The notes under the pieces are model-generated. The model made no database searches, had not been told where the DNA came from, and saw only the letters and a program-made list of their open reading frames with translations. A program made the translations under genes and the position numbers. Shown here in pieces: positions 8,901-16,783 of a stretch of DNA of 64,000 nucleotides. The stretch is from assembly GCA_021777765.1 (NCBI GenBank), contig JAJYDF010000013.1, forward strand, positions 1 to 64,000. Direction: 5' to 3'. This DNA is from Pseudomonadota bacterium (lineage in GTDB: Bacteria > Pseudomonadota > Gammaproteobacteria > DASZBR01). Position 1 is the stretch's first letter; every line of letters starts with the position of its first letter.

Positions 8901-10401
8901 ACAAGAAAAAGAAAAAACCAAATTGACGGCTATTTCGTTAGATCCTCCCGCCAAAGAGTTAAAACCGAAGGCAACACTGCCGGTTAATACATCATACTTA
9001 ACACCATCGGTTGAAAAGCCCCTTGCCGTGACATCAACAACTATCATCATTAATCATATCGGTAAAGAATTCAAACCATTGATTAAACACGTCGATGACT
9101 TAAAGTTAACCAGCGTACAATCAACACATAATAAGACAAAACCACCCATTACCAAGAGCGAAATATCAGCTATCACTTTAATTCAAAGATTAAAACAACA
9201 TCATATAATCTATTTAGAAGATTATGTTTCACATCTTGAAAGTCATTTAATGAATGAAAAAAAACAACAAGTTAATTGCACTCTGGCAAACCTAACTATT
9301 GATAATATGATTTTAAGTGAAGCAATGACTCATCAATTATTTGTTATCAATCATCAAATTTTATTAGTGCTTCTTTATTTAGAATCCACTCACATAAAAG
9401 AAAGTCATTTTCTTGCTAAAAAGTTGAACCATTTAATAAATGTTTTTAGAAAATTCAGAAATATGTTGTGCCACTTACCCGATCAATTTGAAATAATTAA
9501 TCTCATCGAAAGCACCAAGTTATTTATATTTGCTGAAAACATTGCAAAACTGGCTGATTTGATGAAATTGTTATCAGAACAAAATATTGATAAAAATAGA
9601 GCTTGCAATTTAATTGATACACTTATACTTTCTATAGAAAAACTACCTCTTTACCATATATTAAATAAAGAATGGGATAATAAAGAAAACTTACTCGATA
9701 AATATATCAACAATCCTACACTCTGTTTATTACACATCGGTCATCTGATGCAGAAAATTCATGCAGTGAGTAAAATATTTGAGCAATTCATGCTACCGCT
9801 AAATAACTATCCCGACAGAAAGGATGCTTTAAAAATGCTTATGCAAAAAATGCGTGTAACTCTTGAACTACTGTCTACGGATACATTAAAAAAGATCACC
9901 ACATCATCATTATTTCTACAATGTTGTGAGAAGTTAAGTCATAATCCAAAAGACACGTTAGAAAGTGATGGCCATTTAAATATTATGTTTTATTTTAATT
10001 ATTGTAAAAAATTCGGCAAACCCATCAGCCACACAGGTGAAAAACAAGACAATGAATTACCTGAATCCTTGTTGTTGAAGATGGCTTTCTTTACTCAAAA
10101 GTTATTACCGTTAACTGAATCATTTTTTAATAATGCTAATCAATATATTAATATGCCTTCACCGCCACCCATTGAACATACCCCGCAAACAAATATTTCC
10201 ATTTTTACGTCGAGATTAAATCCAAATGCGACACCGTTTATTCCAACGCCCAAATCGAATAACAATAAAGTCCAAATGCCACCTAATAAATCCGAGCAAA
10301 AAGATGTTTCAATAGAAGCTAAAGCAATTGATGAAGAAAAATCTGCTACATCGAAACTATCTGCTATTATGCAATCAAACACGCATCTGCATACGCATTG
10401 A
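5953..10401 (+). CDS. Giant unrecognised protein with a PAM2-like motif (candidate host-directed effector)
   Basis: The 1,482-residue protein has no signal peptide, no membrane segment and no domain I can name with certainty. What can be seen: a mostly helical N-terminal half; TPR-like helical repeats at about residues 476-576; a coiled-coil region at about 836-960; a charged, proline- and lysine-rich linker at about 957-1036; a helical C-terminal region containing RNMLCH (1169-1174), which has the RNxxxH form of HEPN ribonuclease-fold proteins; and a disordered proline-rich tail. In the tail, residues 1420-1431 read SRLNPNATPFIP, matching the eukaryotic PAM2 motif that binds the MLLE domain of cytoplasmic poly(A)-binding protein. 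Coding looks genuine across the whole length. The stop lies 16 bases before the TTG start of tusE. Confidence 0.75.
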   Translation: MRIPIEITPITSQSQNAIQRSPSTTEFIHPHNEPVTLEKKENAIDDLSKLNAQQLDDFFSNRGVKVGNYQQYLKFLHMLKTYHIEYFSQIEISFKKIMSLCKGHLSDALKIPGLYFLLTIKINQYFLKNFKTFETFSLYSEAIPTLLNRPFSFANTLTEEAVLKYVKICKPGEIKNLAQFMLMPCSLLSKEHIQCLVSHTMLTVGQKPIDYKKLLSQLTFFWCGHPQHQLKVYEFFDFLADANQYIEPLCEMLEKLNFVSNEYRDENAIISTVFIRQLRLDSQKAGKKSGIYLKELLNNNQHLLLTANKHLSQLGIIYNIIILHSLLPIPELSTVTFDPFAKENLAALEFLDKLFIQYIKNTNKSNTRSKQEDIIYDFQLFIYMLFIGSNTKPSSSQNIKPIVNKELDDQTFSNQYATRYSDTLNKLFIALEKLNNSDNLQRVLLNHPSLFRIMIQLPDNNLNLDKLIEISNNIEKAHQFAAINPENPAHAQHLAELYQSIRQHELVIKYALCAINKSHNKAENYYYCAQASMNLKLYTQDPKLINSHITIAKQYIAKALVESPLNQRYLNFQNFIIKEESVPNPSENDSVLSGSSVLKSESTKMEGNTVLLHTDLRKISCNIIAPSEKISTNTQIEEIIPECKVNKIQFDKKALIFFQQLFAPYLTSQWQLTEQRFLTNQMSTKSETEIIQILNQHLLQTSDYSMCSIQTSPELSKAIQEFSAHSIKLLEQHFNNQAKIELKESILTIKPLLIIDIDKINTKTLSDQLIKQFLNPLPQYQLVTFAIVLDEQAKNAKKRIDEIKNNLQKFIDAITLKFHTDNIYNISALLPKRTYNTNRLQSLQTRILDNINYIQTILNKLQNSYDDDLPFNQYEVALKQFYADISTIKLQECEETMKKLSAQVNTLELTCHDGYKLVTECEQRIVKINELIKQFNEALIQCDEQINSHKQAKMDYAESFTDKQNYPSNPKNTVKKDTEIKKPQEKEKTKLTAISLDPPAKELKPKATLPVNTSYLTPSVEKPLAVTSTTIIINHIGKEFKPLIKHVDDLKLTSVQSTHNKTKPPITKSEISAITLIQRLKQHHIIYLEDYVSHLESHLMNEKKQQVNCTLANLTIDNMILSEAMTHQLFVINHQILLVLLYLESTHIKESHFLAKKLNHLINVFRKFRNMLCHLPDQFEIINLIESTKLFIFAENIAKLADLMKLLSEQNIDKNRACNLIDTLILSIEKLPLYHILNKEWDNKENLLDKYINNPTLCLLHIGHLMQKIHAVSKIFEQFMLPLNNYPDRKDALKMLMQKMRVTLELLSTDTLKKITTSSLFLQCCEKLSHNPKDTLESDGHLNIMFYFNYCKKFGKPISHTGEKQDNELPESLLLKMAFFTQKLLPLTESFFNNANQYINMPSPPPIEHTPQTNISIFTSRLNPNATPFIPTPKSNNNKVQMPPNKSEQKDVSIEAKAIDEEKSATSKLSAIMQSNTHLHTH

Positions 10402-10417
10402 TCAGGAGTTAATCACA

Positions 10418-10750
10418 TTGACATTCACCATTCACAACAAAACTGTTGAAACGGATAATGCAGGATATTTAAAAAATATGGCTGATTGGAATAATGAGGT
10501 AGCTATCGCGATTGCAACGGCTGAAAATATTAAACTCACAGATGTGCATTGGGAAATTATTTATTTTCTGCGCAATTTTTATGCTGAATTTAAAACTGTT
10601 CCACCGGTTCGTACTTTATTGAAAGAAATTGAAAAAAAATTTGGTGCAGAAAAAGGTAATAGTATTTATTTACATCAATTATTTCCGGGGGGGCCCGCTA
10701 AACAAGGTTGCAAAATTGCGGGGCTGCCTAAACCAGTGAGGTGTATTTAA
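10418..10750 (+). CDS. tusE: Sulfur relay protein TusE (DsrC family)
   Basis: TusE accepts sulphur from TusBCD and passes it to MnmA for 2-thiouridine synthesis in tRNA. The 110-residue product is collinear with the family: ETDNAGYLKNMADWNNEVA, then VHWEIIYFLRNFYAEF, then the C-terminal AGLPKPVRCI. The active cysteine is second from the end. A second cysteine, eleven residues earlier (GCKIAGLPKPVRC), gives the C-x10-C pair of DsrC proteins. The frame continues upstream into the preceding gene, but the family N-terminus and AGGAG at 10404-10408 point to a TTG start at 10418. Co-transcription with the upstream giant gene is possible. Confidence 0.9.
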   Translation: MTFTIHNKTVETDNAGYLKNMADWNNEVAIAIATAENIKLTDVHWEIIYFLRNFYAEFKTVPPVRTLLKEIEKKFGAEKGNSIYLHQLFPGGPAKQGCKIAGLPKPVRCI

Positions 10751-10759
10751 TTAATTATT

Positions 10760-10903
10760 CCCTCTCCCACGAATGTGGGAGAGGGTGGCCGATAGGCCGG
10801 GTGAGGGGAATTAATTTATTTATCTAAAGATGAATGTATAAATTGATTCGTTTAAATATACCCTCATCCGTCTTCGGAACCTTCTCCCGCAAGCGGGGGA
10901 AGG
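10760..10903. repeat. Inverted pair of REP-like elements, family A copies 2 and 3
   Basis: Two related elements face each other: 10760-10808 (hairpin CCCTCTCCCAC...GTGGGAGAGGG followed by GGCCGGGTGAGGGG) and 10861-10903 (CCCTCATCCG...CCTTCTCCCGC...GGAAGG). About 50 AT-rich bases separate them, as in a BIME. They lie between the converging tusE and lipoprotein genes, where they could protect or end both transcripts. Confidence 0.75.
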
Positions 10904-10916
10904 AAAAAAAGAATAT

Positions 10917-11393
10917 TTATTGATAATAAGTAACAGGAATTATCCGCACTCTGTCACCAAAAATAACATAGACTTGCTGACCTTTGCTAAATAAGGGTTG
11001 CACAGATTGTGTAACAGTCACTAAATTACCATCGTCCATACGCACCACATATTCCATTGCATTTTGTGTTGTTGCAGAATTTTGAATGGCATTTCCAATA
11101 ATTGCGCCACCAATTGCCCCAGCAATACCACCTAAAATATTTACCCTTGTAACACCACCAATTGCTGAACCGGCAACAGCACCAGCAGCACCACCACCTA
11201 AAGCGCCCCAATTATTGCCATCGGCACTGCCTGTTACCAAAACGTGTCTGGCATTAACAATTGTGCCAGGTACTGTTTTACTGGCTTGCCCTGTTTCTGT
11301 GGTTGCGTATTGATTGGGAGAAAGATTTGCTGTGCATGCTGTAACTACGGTGAACATTAATATTATTACTGTAAATTGTTTTAATATTTTCAT
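10917..11393 (-). CDS. Glycine-zipper outer-membrane lipoprotein, SlyB/Pcp type
   Basis: The 158-residue product has a lipoprotein signal peptide with the modified cysteine at residue 20 (FTVVTAC), then a polar stretch. A glycine-zipper region follows (WGALGGGAAGAVAGSAIGG and GGIAGAIGGAIIGNAIQ), which usually forms a membrane-inserted hairpin. The C-terminal domain (EYVVRMDDGNLVTVTQ, then QQVYVIFGDRVRIIPV) is the SlyB/Pcp fold. SlyB-type lipoproteins help stabilise the outer membrane and in some bacteria respond to magnesium limitation. The start ATG at 11393 is the first in frame. Confidence 0.85.
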   Translation of the reverse strand: MKILKQFTVIILMFTVVTACTANLSPNQYATTETGQASKTVPGTIVNARHVLVTGSADGNNWGALGGGAAGAVAGSAIGGVTRVNILGGIAGAIGGAIIGNAIQNSATTQNAMEYVVRMDDGNLVTVTQSVQPLFSKGQQVYVIFGDRVRIIPVTYYQ

Positions 11394-11640
11394 TGTTGCT
11401 CCCCTGTTATTTTAAATTGATGAAGACAGTGATTATCTTATCATATTCATTTTTGTTCTACTGCATTTCATTAATATTGTTAGCAAATAAAAATTAACCC
11501 CAACAAAAGAATCAGAGCTACGGAATCTAGCCGCAACAGTGAGACTACATCTCAAAAAAAGAATTCCTTATAGATAGAGTTAAATTTGAAAAGAATATAA
11601 TTAACTTGATGAGATTGGGTGAAAAATATTAGATTATTTG

Positions 11641-11672
11641 AAAAAAAATAGGCCAAAATATTTGGCCTATTT
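11641..11672 (-). terminator. Intrinsic terminator of the 11687-13123 gene
   Basis: A perfect twelve-base-pair stem (11646-11657 with 11661-11672) has a three-base loop and is followed on the minus strand by a run of T's (complement of 11641-11648). It stands 15 bases beyond the stop codon of the leftward gene. Confidence 0.85.
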
Positions 11673-11686
11673 TACTACTATGAAAA

Positions 11687-13123
11687 CTAAGGAGAACTAT
11701 TTCTGCCAAAAACTCTAATAGGTGGTGGTTCTTCATCAACTTGCGCACGTGCACCTGGTTTATCCCCTGTTACTTTTAAAACTTCTTCATTGACCATTTT
11801 CTTTTGGTACATAGCTTTATGTATGTTAAATACATTCATCATACTGCCGTTTTTCGTCCATTCGTGTTCTTTTAAATGATCTCTAATATCATTATCAATC
11901 CAGTTTTTAGCAGTATCTGAATATTCATCTCCTTTACCTACACCATGCGTTGAAAATTTCAACCCTGGTACAGGATCTTTACCAGTCTGTTCTGTATATT
12001 TTTCTAAAAATTTTTGCAATTCTTCAGGAGTATTGATGGGTGGAACGTGTTCAGCTGCTTTTGTCATAAATTCTTTCATAGCAGGATCAGTACTTAATTG
12101 CACTTCCCTATCTTTTAATGCAAATTTATTATTCATATCATCAATGATCGGCCTAACAATGAGCCCTCTGATGAAAGCAAACAGTGCATTATTAAATGAA
12201 AAATTTTTATCGCTTAAAAATCTATGCCAAATTCGGGAAGGAAAACCATCTCTATAAGCATCTAGTTCAGATTTTGGAAATTCTTCAAATTTAGGGGCTT
12301 TTATTTCTCCTGTTTTCCAATCGACAGCGTAAAGTTGCTCAATTGCTTCAATATTTTTACTATCAGCAAAGTAATTTATATTAAAATCAAATGTACCATT
12401 AGCCGTATCTATATTTAATGTAGAATTAAGTGTCTTTTTCTTTCTCTCTGGATCTGAAATATCCAACAACGAATACACGAAATCTTGCACAGTACCATCT
12501 GGATTCATCAATGCTGTTCGTTGCGCTCGGGTAAGATCTTTTATACCTTTATCATTATTTTGACTTAATAAATCAAAAAATGGAGATAAGTCATTCGCTT
12601 TTGTATCTTTTGCAAACTTTTTTTGTTCTTCAACGAGAAATTCTCGTTGTTTGTCGAAAAATGCAACATGCTGAGTATATGTTTCGTTCAATTTTTTAAC
12701 TGCAATTTCTCTTTGTTGTTCTAATTGTGTTTTAACTTGTGAATCTTGCGTATTACGAATTTGTTCACTAAATTTCATGTCAATTGCATCAATCGCAGCA
12801 CGTTGTTTTGTAAGTAATACCTCTTTTTTATTATTAATTGCGGAAAGTAAACTACGATAATACTGATCACTTGTTGTGTCATTTGTTTTAAAGATTAAAC
12901 CTGTTTGCGGATTCAATGTATCAAGATCACCAGTCAGATCAGTTAGTAATTTTTTAAATTCGCCATCATATTTGATCATTGTACTTCCGACACTATCAGA
13001 GAGAGTCTGAGATAACCCCTCAGGTGGCACTGGTTGAGGTATATTGGCATCCGAAATTGATCTCAACATCTTCATTTTAAGACGCGCTTTTTGAAATTGA
13101 CTAACTTGAGTAGCTTTTGCCAT
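11687..13123 (-). CDS. Unrecognised 478-residue soluble protein
   Basis: I do not recognise this protein. It has no signal peptide or membrane segment. An N-terminal region rich in Lys/Arg (FQKARLKMKMLRS) is followed by a helical, probably coiled-coil stretch at about residues 90-185 (ending KKLNETYTQHVAFFDKQREF). A mixed middle part contains FPSRIWHRFLSDKNFSFNNA, and the tail is proline-rich (DEEPPPIRVFGRNSSP). The frame opens with GTG at 13135, but the ATG at 13123 is preferred, although only a weak GAGA-type site precedes it. It is monocistronic with its own terminator at 11641-11672. Size and composition resemble secreted effectors of intracellular bacteria, but nothing in the sequence proves that. 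Confidence 0.65.
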   Translation of the reverse strand: MAKATQVSQFQKARLKMKMLRSISDANIPQPVPPEGLSQTLSDSVGSTMIKYDGEFKKLLTDLTGDLDTLNPQTGLIFKTNDTTSDQYYRSLLSAINNKKEVLLTKQRAAIDAIDMKFSEQIRNTQDSQVKTQLEQQREIAVKKLNETYTQHVAFFDKQREFLVEEQKKFAKDTKANDLSPFFDLLSQNNDKGIKDLTRAQRTALMNPDGTVQDFVYSLLDISDPERKKKTLNSTLNIDTANGTFDFNINYFADSKNIEAIEQLYAVDWKTGEIKAPKFEEFPKSELDAYRDGFPSRIWHRFLSDKNFSFNNALFAFIRGLIVRPIIDDMNNKFALKDREVQLSTDPAMKEFMTKAAEHVPPINTPEELQKFLEKYTEQTGKDPVPGLKFSTHGVGKGDEYSDTAKNWIDNDIRDHLKEHEWTKNGSMMNVFNIHKAMYQKKMVNEEVLKVTGDKPGARAQVDEEPPPIRVFGRNSSP

Positions 13124-13299
13124 GATATTTCTCACTTTAAAATTGAATCATTATCGATATAAATTCTTGAAATACTTCAAATATAATTATAGCAGACACG
13201 ATGTTGATAAAAAATAGAAATGGTGGGATCGCTTTGGAAGTTATGTCATGAATTAATTGCTATTTTTTACCGACAAAATTAATGAAATACTAAAGAAAA

Positions 13300-14319
<1,020 letters not shown>

Positions 14320-14353
14320 TTATAAATTAAAAATAATTAAATCACCACAAATA

Positions 14354-14382
14354 AAAAAGCCTCGTCAAAAACGAGGCTTTTT
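14354..14382. terminator. Bidirectional intrinsic terminator between rpmA and obgE
   Basis: The perfect stem (14354-14365 with 14371-14382) encloses the loop CAAAA and is flanked by A and T tracts on both sides, so it can end transcripts from either direction. For leftward transcription it follows the rpmA stop (14401) and precedes the obgE start (14304), so full-length rplU-rpmA-obgE messages would need read-through or a separate obgE promoter. Confidence 0.85.
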
Positions 14383-14400
14383 AAAATTAACCAAAAAATA

Positions 14401-14682
14401 TTAAACGGCTTGCGCAGTCTCAACAGGCACAACACTCACATATTTGTGCATTTTATGCTTGCCAGATCGAAAATAAAATTTCACTACACCGTCAATTAAT
14501 GCAAATAAAGTATGATCTTTACCCACACCGACATTAACGCCTGGTTTACAAGGGGTGCCCCGTTGTCTCACCAAAATATTCCCAGCACGAACTAATTCGC
14601 TGCCAAATTTTTTCACGCCTAATCGTTTCGAATGCGAATCACGACCGTTTTTAGAACTACCACCTGCTTTCTTGTGTGCCAT
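14401..14682 (-). CDS. rpmA: 50S ribosomal protein L27
   Basis: L27 is a ribosomal large-subunit protein whose N-terminus reaches the peptidyl-transferase centre. The 93-residue product begins [20 protein letters not shown] and continues [20 protein letters not shown], which is unmistakable. There is no N-terminal extension of the kind cleaved in Firmicutes. It follows rplU by 24 bases and precedes a strong terminator. Confidence 0.98.
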   Translation of the reverse strand: MAHKKAGGSSKNGRDSHSKRLGVKKFGSELVRAGNILVRQRGTPCKPGVNVGVGKDHTLFALIDGVVKFYFRSGKHKMHKYVSVVPVETAQAV

Positions 14683-14706
14683 GTCATTAACCTCTTAAAT
14701 AATCAT

Positions 14707-15018
14707 TTATCCTTTAATTGCAGTAATTTTAACTTCTGTAAAATACTGTCTATGCCCCGCCTGACGACGATAATGTTTACGACGACGGAATTTAATAATC
14801 TTCACTTTCTTACCGCGACCTTGTGTTAACACTTCAGCAGACACTTTGCCACCTGTAATATAAGGTGCACCAACTTGAATTTTGTCACCGTCTGCAATCA
14901 TCAATACTTTATCAAAATGTACTTTGTCACCAGGTTCTACAGCCAATTTTTCAAATTTAATTGCCTGGCCTTCACTGACTCGATACTGCTTACCACCTGT
15001 TTCAATTACCGCATACAT
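14707..15018 (-). CDS. rplU: 50S ribosomal protein L21
   Basis: L21 is a 23S-rRNA-binding ribosomal protein. The 103-residue product begins [18 protein letters not shown] and has the conserved [19 protein letters not shown] near the C-terminus. A GGAG stands about eight bases before the ATG at 15018. The leader of about 170 bases before it contains a small stem (ACTCAT...ATGAGT) near 15030-15050 that could take part in autogenous control, but I see no established L21 leader motif. It heads the rplU-rpmA operon. Confidence 0.98.
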   Translation of the reverse strand: MYAVIETGGKQYRVSEGQAIKFEKLAVEPGDKVHFDKVLMIADGDKIQVGAPYITGGKVSAEVLTQGRGKKVKIIKFRRRKHYRRQAGHRQYFTEVKITAIKG

Positions 15019-15190
15019 TGGGCATTACTCCACTATAAAACTCATTCACGATGAGTCTGTTATTAATTAGATATTTAATTAATCTCGCTGAGAGATAAAA
15101 TAATCTGCTAGAAATTCACTGATACGCTTAATGCCCCCAAAAACAAGGGAACAATAAGCATGTGAAAGACTATAGGAAAAGGTCGCTATA

Positions 15191-15682
15191 TTAACGTGCT
15201 TTTAATGAATTAGGCAAGCGATAATCTTGATGTGAATGCGAATCTCGCATAACAATTTCTTGTTTATCTGTTGCTGTGTCGAGTTTTTTAATTCCATGAG
15301 GGGTAATTTCATATTGGGTGTTTCTGGTTGTTAACCCTGTAAATTGCGTGAAAGCACAAGATAAGGAATCAAAATTAACATTAAAGTATTCTATTTGAGA
15401 ATTCAGATTATCTTTAAATGTCCCTTCAATGGCTTCTTTAGGAAGATTTACAGTGAAATAGCCAGAATTAGCTTTATCATCTATGTATTTCTTTACCTCA
15501 TTTTCACTGACATAAATTCGGCCCATATCTGAAGGGTTACCATTTTTTTTAGCATTGTAATCACCCTCTTCAAGCTCTTCTTTACAATGGTCGATTGATA
15601 ATTTTAAATAAATATCGCTAGCGCGATTTGCATCAAAATCAGTATGGTTTAGTACAAATCCTTTAATAAATTGTGTAGTCAT
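15191..15682 (-). CDS. Unrecognised 163-residue protein
   Basis: I do not recognise this protein. It is soluble, with no signal peptide, begins MTTQFIKGFVLNHTDFDAN and has a basic end (DYRLPNSLKAR). A very strong ribosome-binding site (GAGGAGGG) stands about six bases before the ATG at 15682, which supports a real and well-translated gene. It stands alone between the rplU leader and a 330-bp non-coding region. Confidence 0.65.
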   Translation of the reverse strand: MTTQFIKGFVLNHTDFDANRASDIYLKLSIDHCKEELEEGDYNAKKNGNPSDMGRIYVSENEVKKYIDDKANSGYFTVNLPKEAIEGTFKDNLNSQIEYFNVNFDSLSCAFTQFTGLTTRNTQYEITPHGIKKLDTATDKQEIVMRDSHSHQDYRLPNSLKAR

Positions 15683-16010
15683 GTGATTCCCTCCTCTACA
15701 AATCTGTTTTAACTTGAATGCCTTACCTCCTGTAAGGCCGAAATTTTAGTGTAGACTAGTTTTTTAAAATTGGTAGTCGACTTTATCAATGTCGCCACTC
15801 AGCGGTTAAGAATTGCTAGGCCTCTTAGCTTCTCGATAGGATACATCGCCGTTAATGTGATGCGACTGTAGGCATTTAACGACATATCCCTAAATAAAAT
15901 GAATTTGCGTTTGAAATTTAGGCCGTTATAATCGTGGGCTCGATAACGATACACCGCTTACCTCTCATTAGCTTTCATATGCATGGATTTTTAGAGAAAA
16001 GGAATTGTCA
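15683..16010. other. Intergenic region with a small hairpin
   Basis: About 330 bp without a gene. It holds the 5' side of the leftward 163-residue gene, a seven-base-pair hairpin GCCTTAC/GTAAGGC at 15720-15738, and the promoter of the rightward lipoprotein gene. The segment 15790-15900 is less AT-rich than usual here and could encode a small RNA, but I cannot match it to any known family. Confidence 0.4.
15905..15932 (+). promoter_or_regulatory. Probable sigma-70 promoter of the OmpA-family lipoprotein gene
   Basis: A perfect TATAAT at 15927-15932 is preceded, after a 16-base spacer, by TTGCGT at 15905-15910. Predicted transcription would start near 15939, giving a leader of about 70 bases before the ATG at 16011. 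Confidence 0.5.
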
Positions 16011-16631
16011 ATGTTAAAAAAGTATCTTCGATTATTGATTTGTTTAGGTATTACCAATGTATTTGTACTACTAACTGGTTGTCATGCATTCGATCCGATA
16101 CCCCAACCAGAACCCAACTTTTATCCAGTACCTAAAGTCAATGTAAACTCTGCTGATTACACCTTGGATGGATACTATCCCACATTATATGGCAATATTT
16201 TTAGAGGTATTCAGAAAGTCCAGATTGGTAATGACATCACTTACTACATTCCAAGTGATACCTTTTTCGTTGAAAACAGTGGCGTTCTATACCGGGGTAA
16301 TTATCTAGCACTGAAGGCTTTGGCGGCAGATATGAGCCCTTATTATAACGCTCCTAAAACCGTCACTGCTTATACTGATAATGTCGGTTCACACTATCAA
16401 AATGTCATGGTTGCTCAAGAGCAAGCCCAAAATATTATTAGCTTCTTATGGTTACGTGGCATCAATCATTTCTATTTACAACCTGTAGCAATCGGTGAAC
16501 AATATCCGATTTCGAATAATGTTGAATTCCGCGGTAGCCGTTTTAATAGGCATATTGAGATTACAGTACGGATTCCGTCGGGAGTTACTGCGTATACGAA
16601 ACAGGGGACGGCATATTACACGCCGTACTAA
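16011..16631 (+). CDS. OmpA-family lipoprotein (IcmN/DotK-like layout)
   Basis: The 206-residue product has a lipoprotein signal peptide with the modified cysteine at residue 24 (VLLTGC), a proline-rich linker, and an OmpA C-like domain. That domain shows YIPSDTFFVENSG, TAYTDNVGSHYQNVMVAQEQ and RGSRFNRHIEITV, the segments that bind peptidoglycan. Its size and the IPSD-x-FF segment recall IcmN/DotK, a small OmpA-type lipoprotein of the Dot/Icm type IVB secretion system. No other dot/icm gene is in the window, so this is only a possibility. The ATG at 16011 follows AAGGA at 15998-16002; a TTG two codons earlier is less likely. Confidence 0.8.
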   Translation: MLKKYLRLLICLGITNVFVLLTGCHAFDPIPQPEPNFYPVPKVNVNSADYTLDGYYPTLYGNIFRGIQKVQIGNDITYYIPSDTFFVENSGVLYRGNYLALKALAADMSPYYNAPKTVTAYTDNVGSHYQNVMVAQEQAQNIISFLWLRGINHFYLQPVAIGEQYPISNNVEFRGSRFNRHIEITVRIPSGVTAYTKQGTAYYTPY

Positions 16632-16635
16632 TATT

Positions 16636-16756
16636 CCTTCTCCCGCTTGCGGGAGAAGGTGCCGAAGGCGGGTGAGGGTGGCCTTAAAACTATGACAAAA
16701 TCTTTTTAAATACCCCCTCATCTACCGAAGGCACCTTCTCCCCTTCGAGGAGAAGG
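16636..16756. repeat. Inverted pair of REP-like elements, family A copies 4 and 5
   Basis: Copy 4 starts with a perfect eleven-base-pair hairpin (16636-16659) followed by the GCCGAAGGCGGGTGAGGG half. Copy 5 (16713-16756) is in the opposite orientation. Together they could fold into one large structure. Copy 5 ends eight bases before the first possible start of putA, so its hairpin could mask that start's purine-rich site. Confidence 0.75.
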
Positions 16757-16783
16757 AAAAAAATGATTGAGGAAAATAACATA

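Noticed and set aside
11026-11313. Overlapping open frames on both strands within the glycine-zipper lipoprotein gene
   Set aside because: Low-complexity Gly/Ala codons create shadow frames (Trp/Cys-rich on one strand, Pro/Ala-rich on the other) with no homology or ribosome-binding site.
15683-16010. tRNA or known small RNA gene
   Set aside because: No cloverleaf and no match to a family I know; only a short hairpin and a promoter can be supported.
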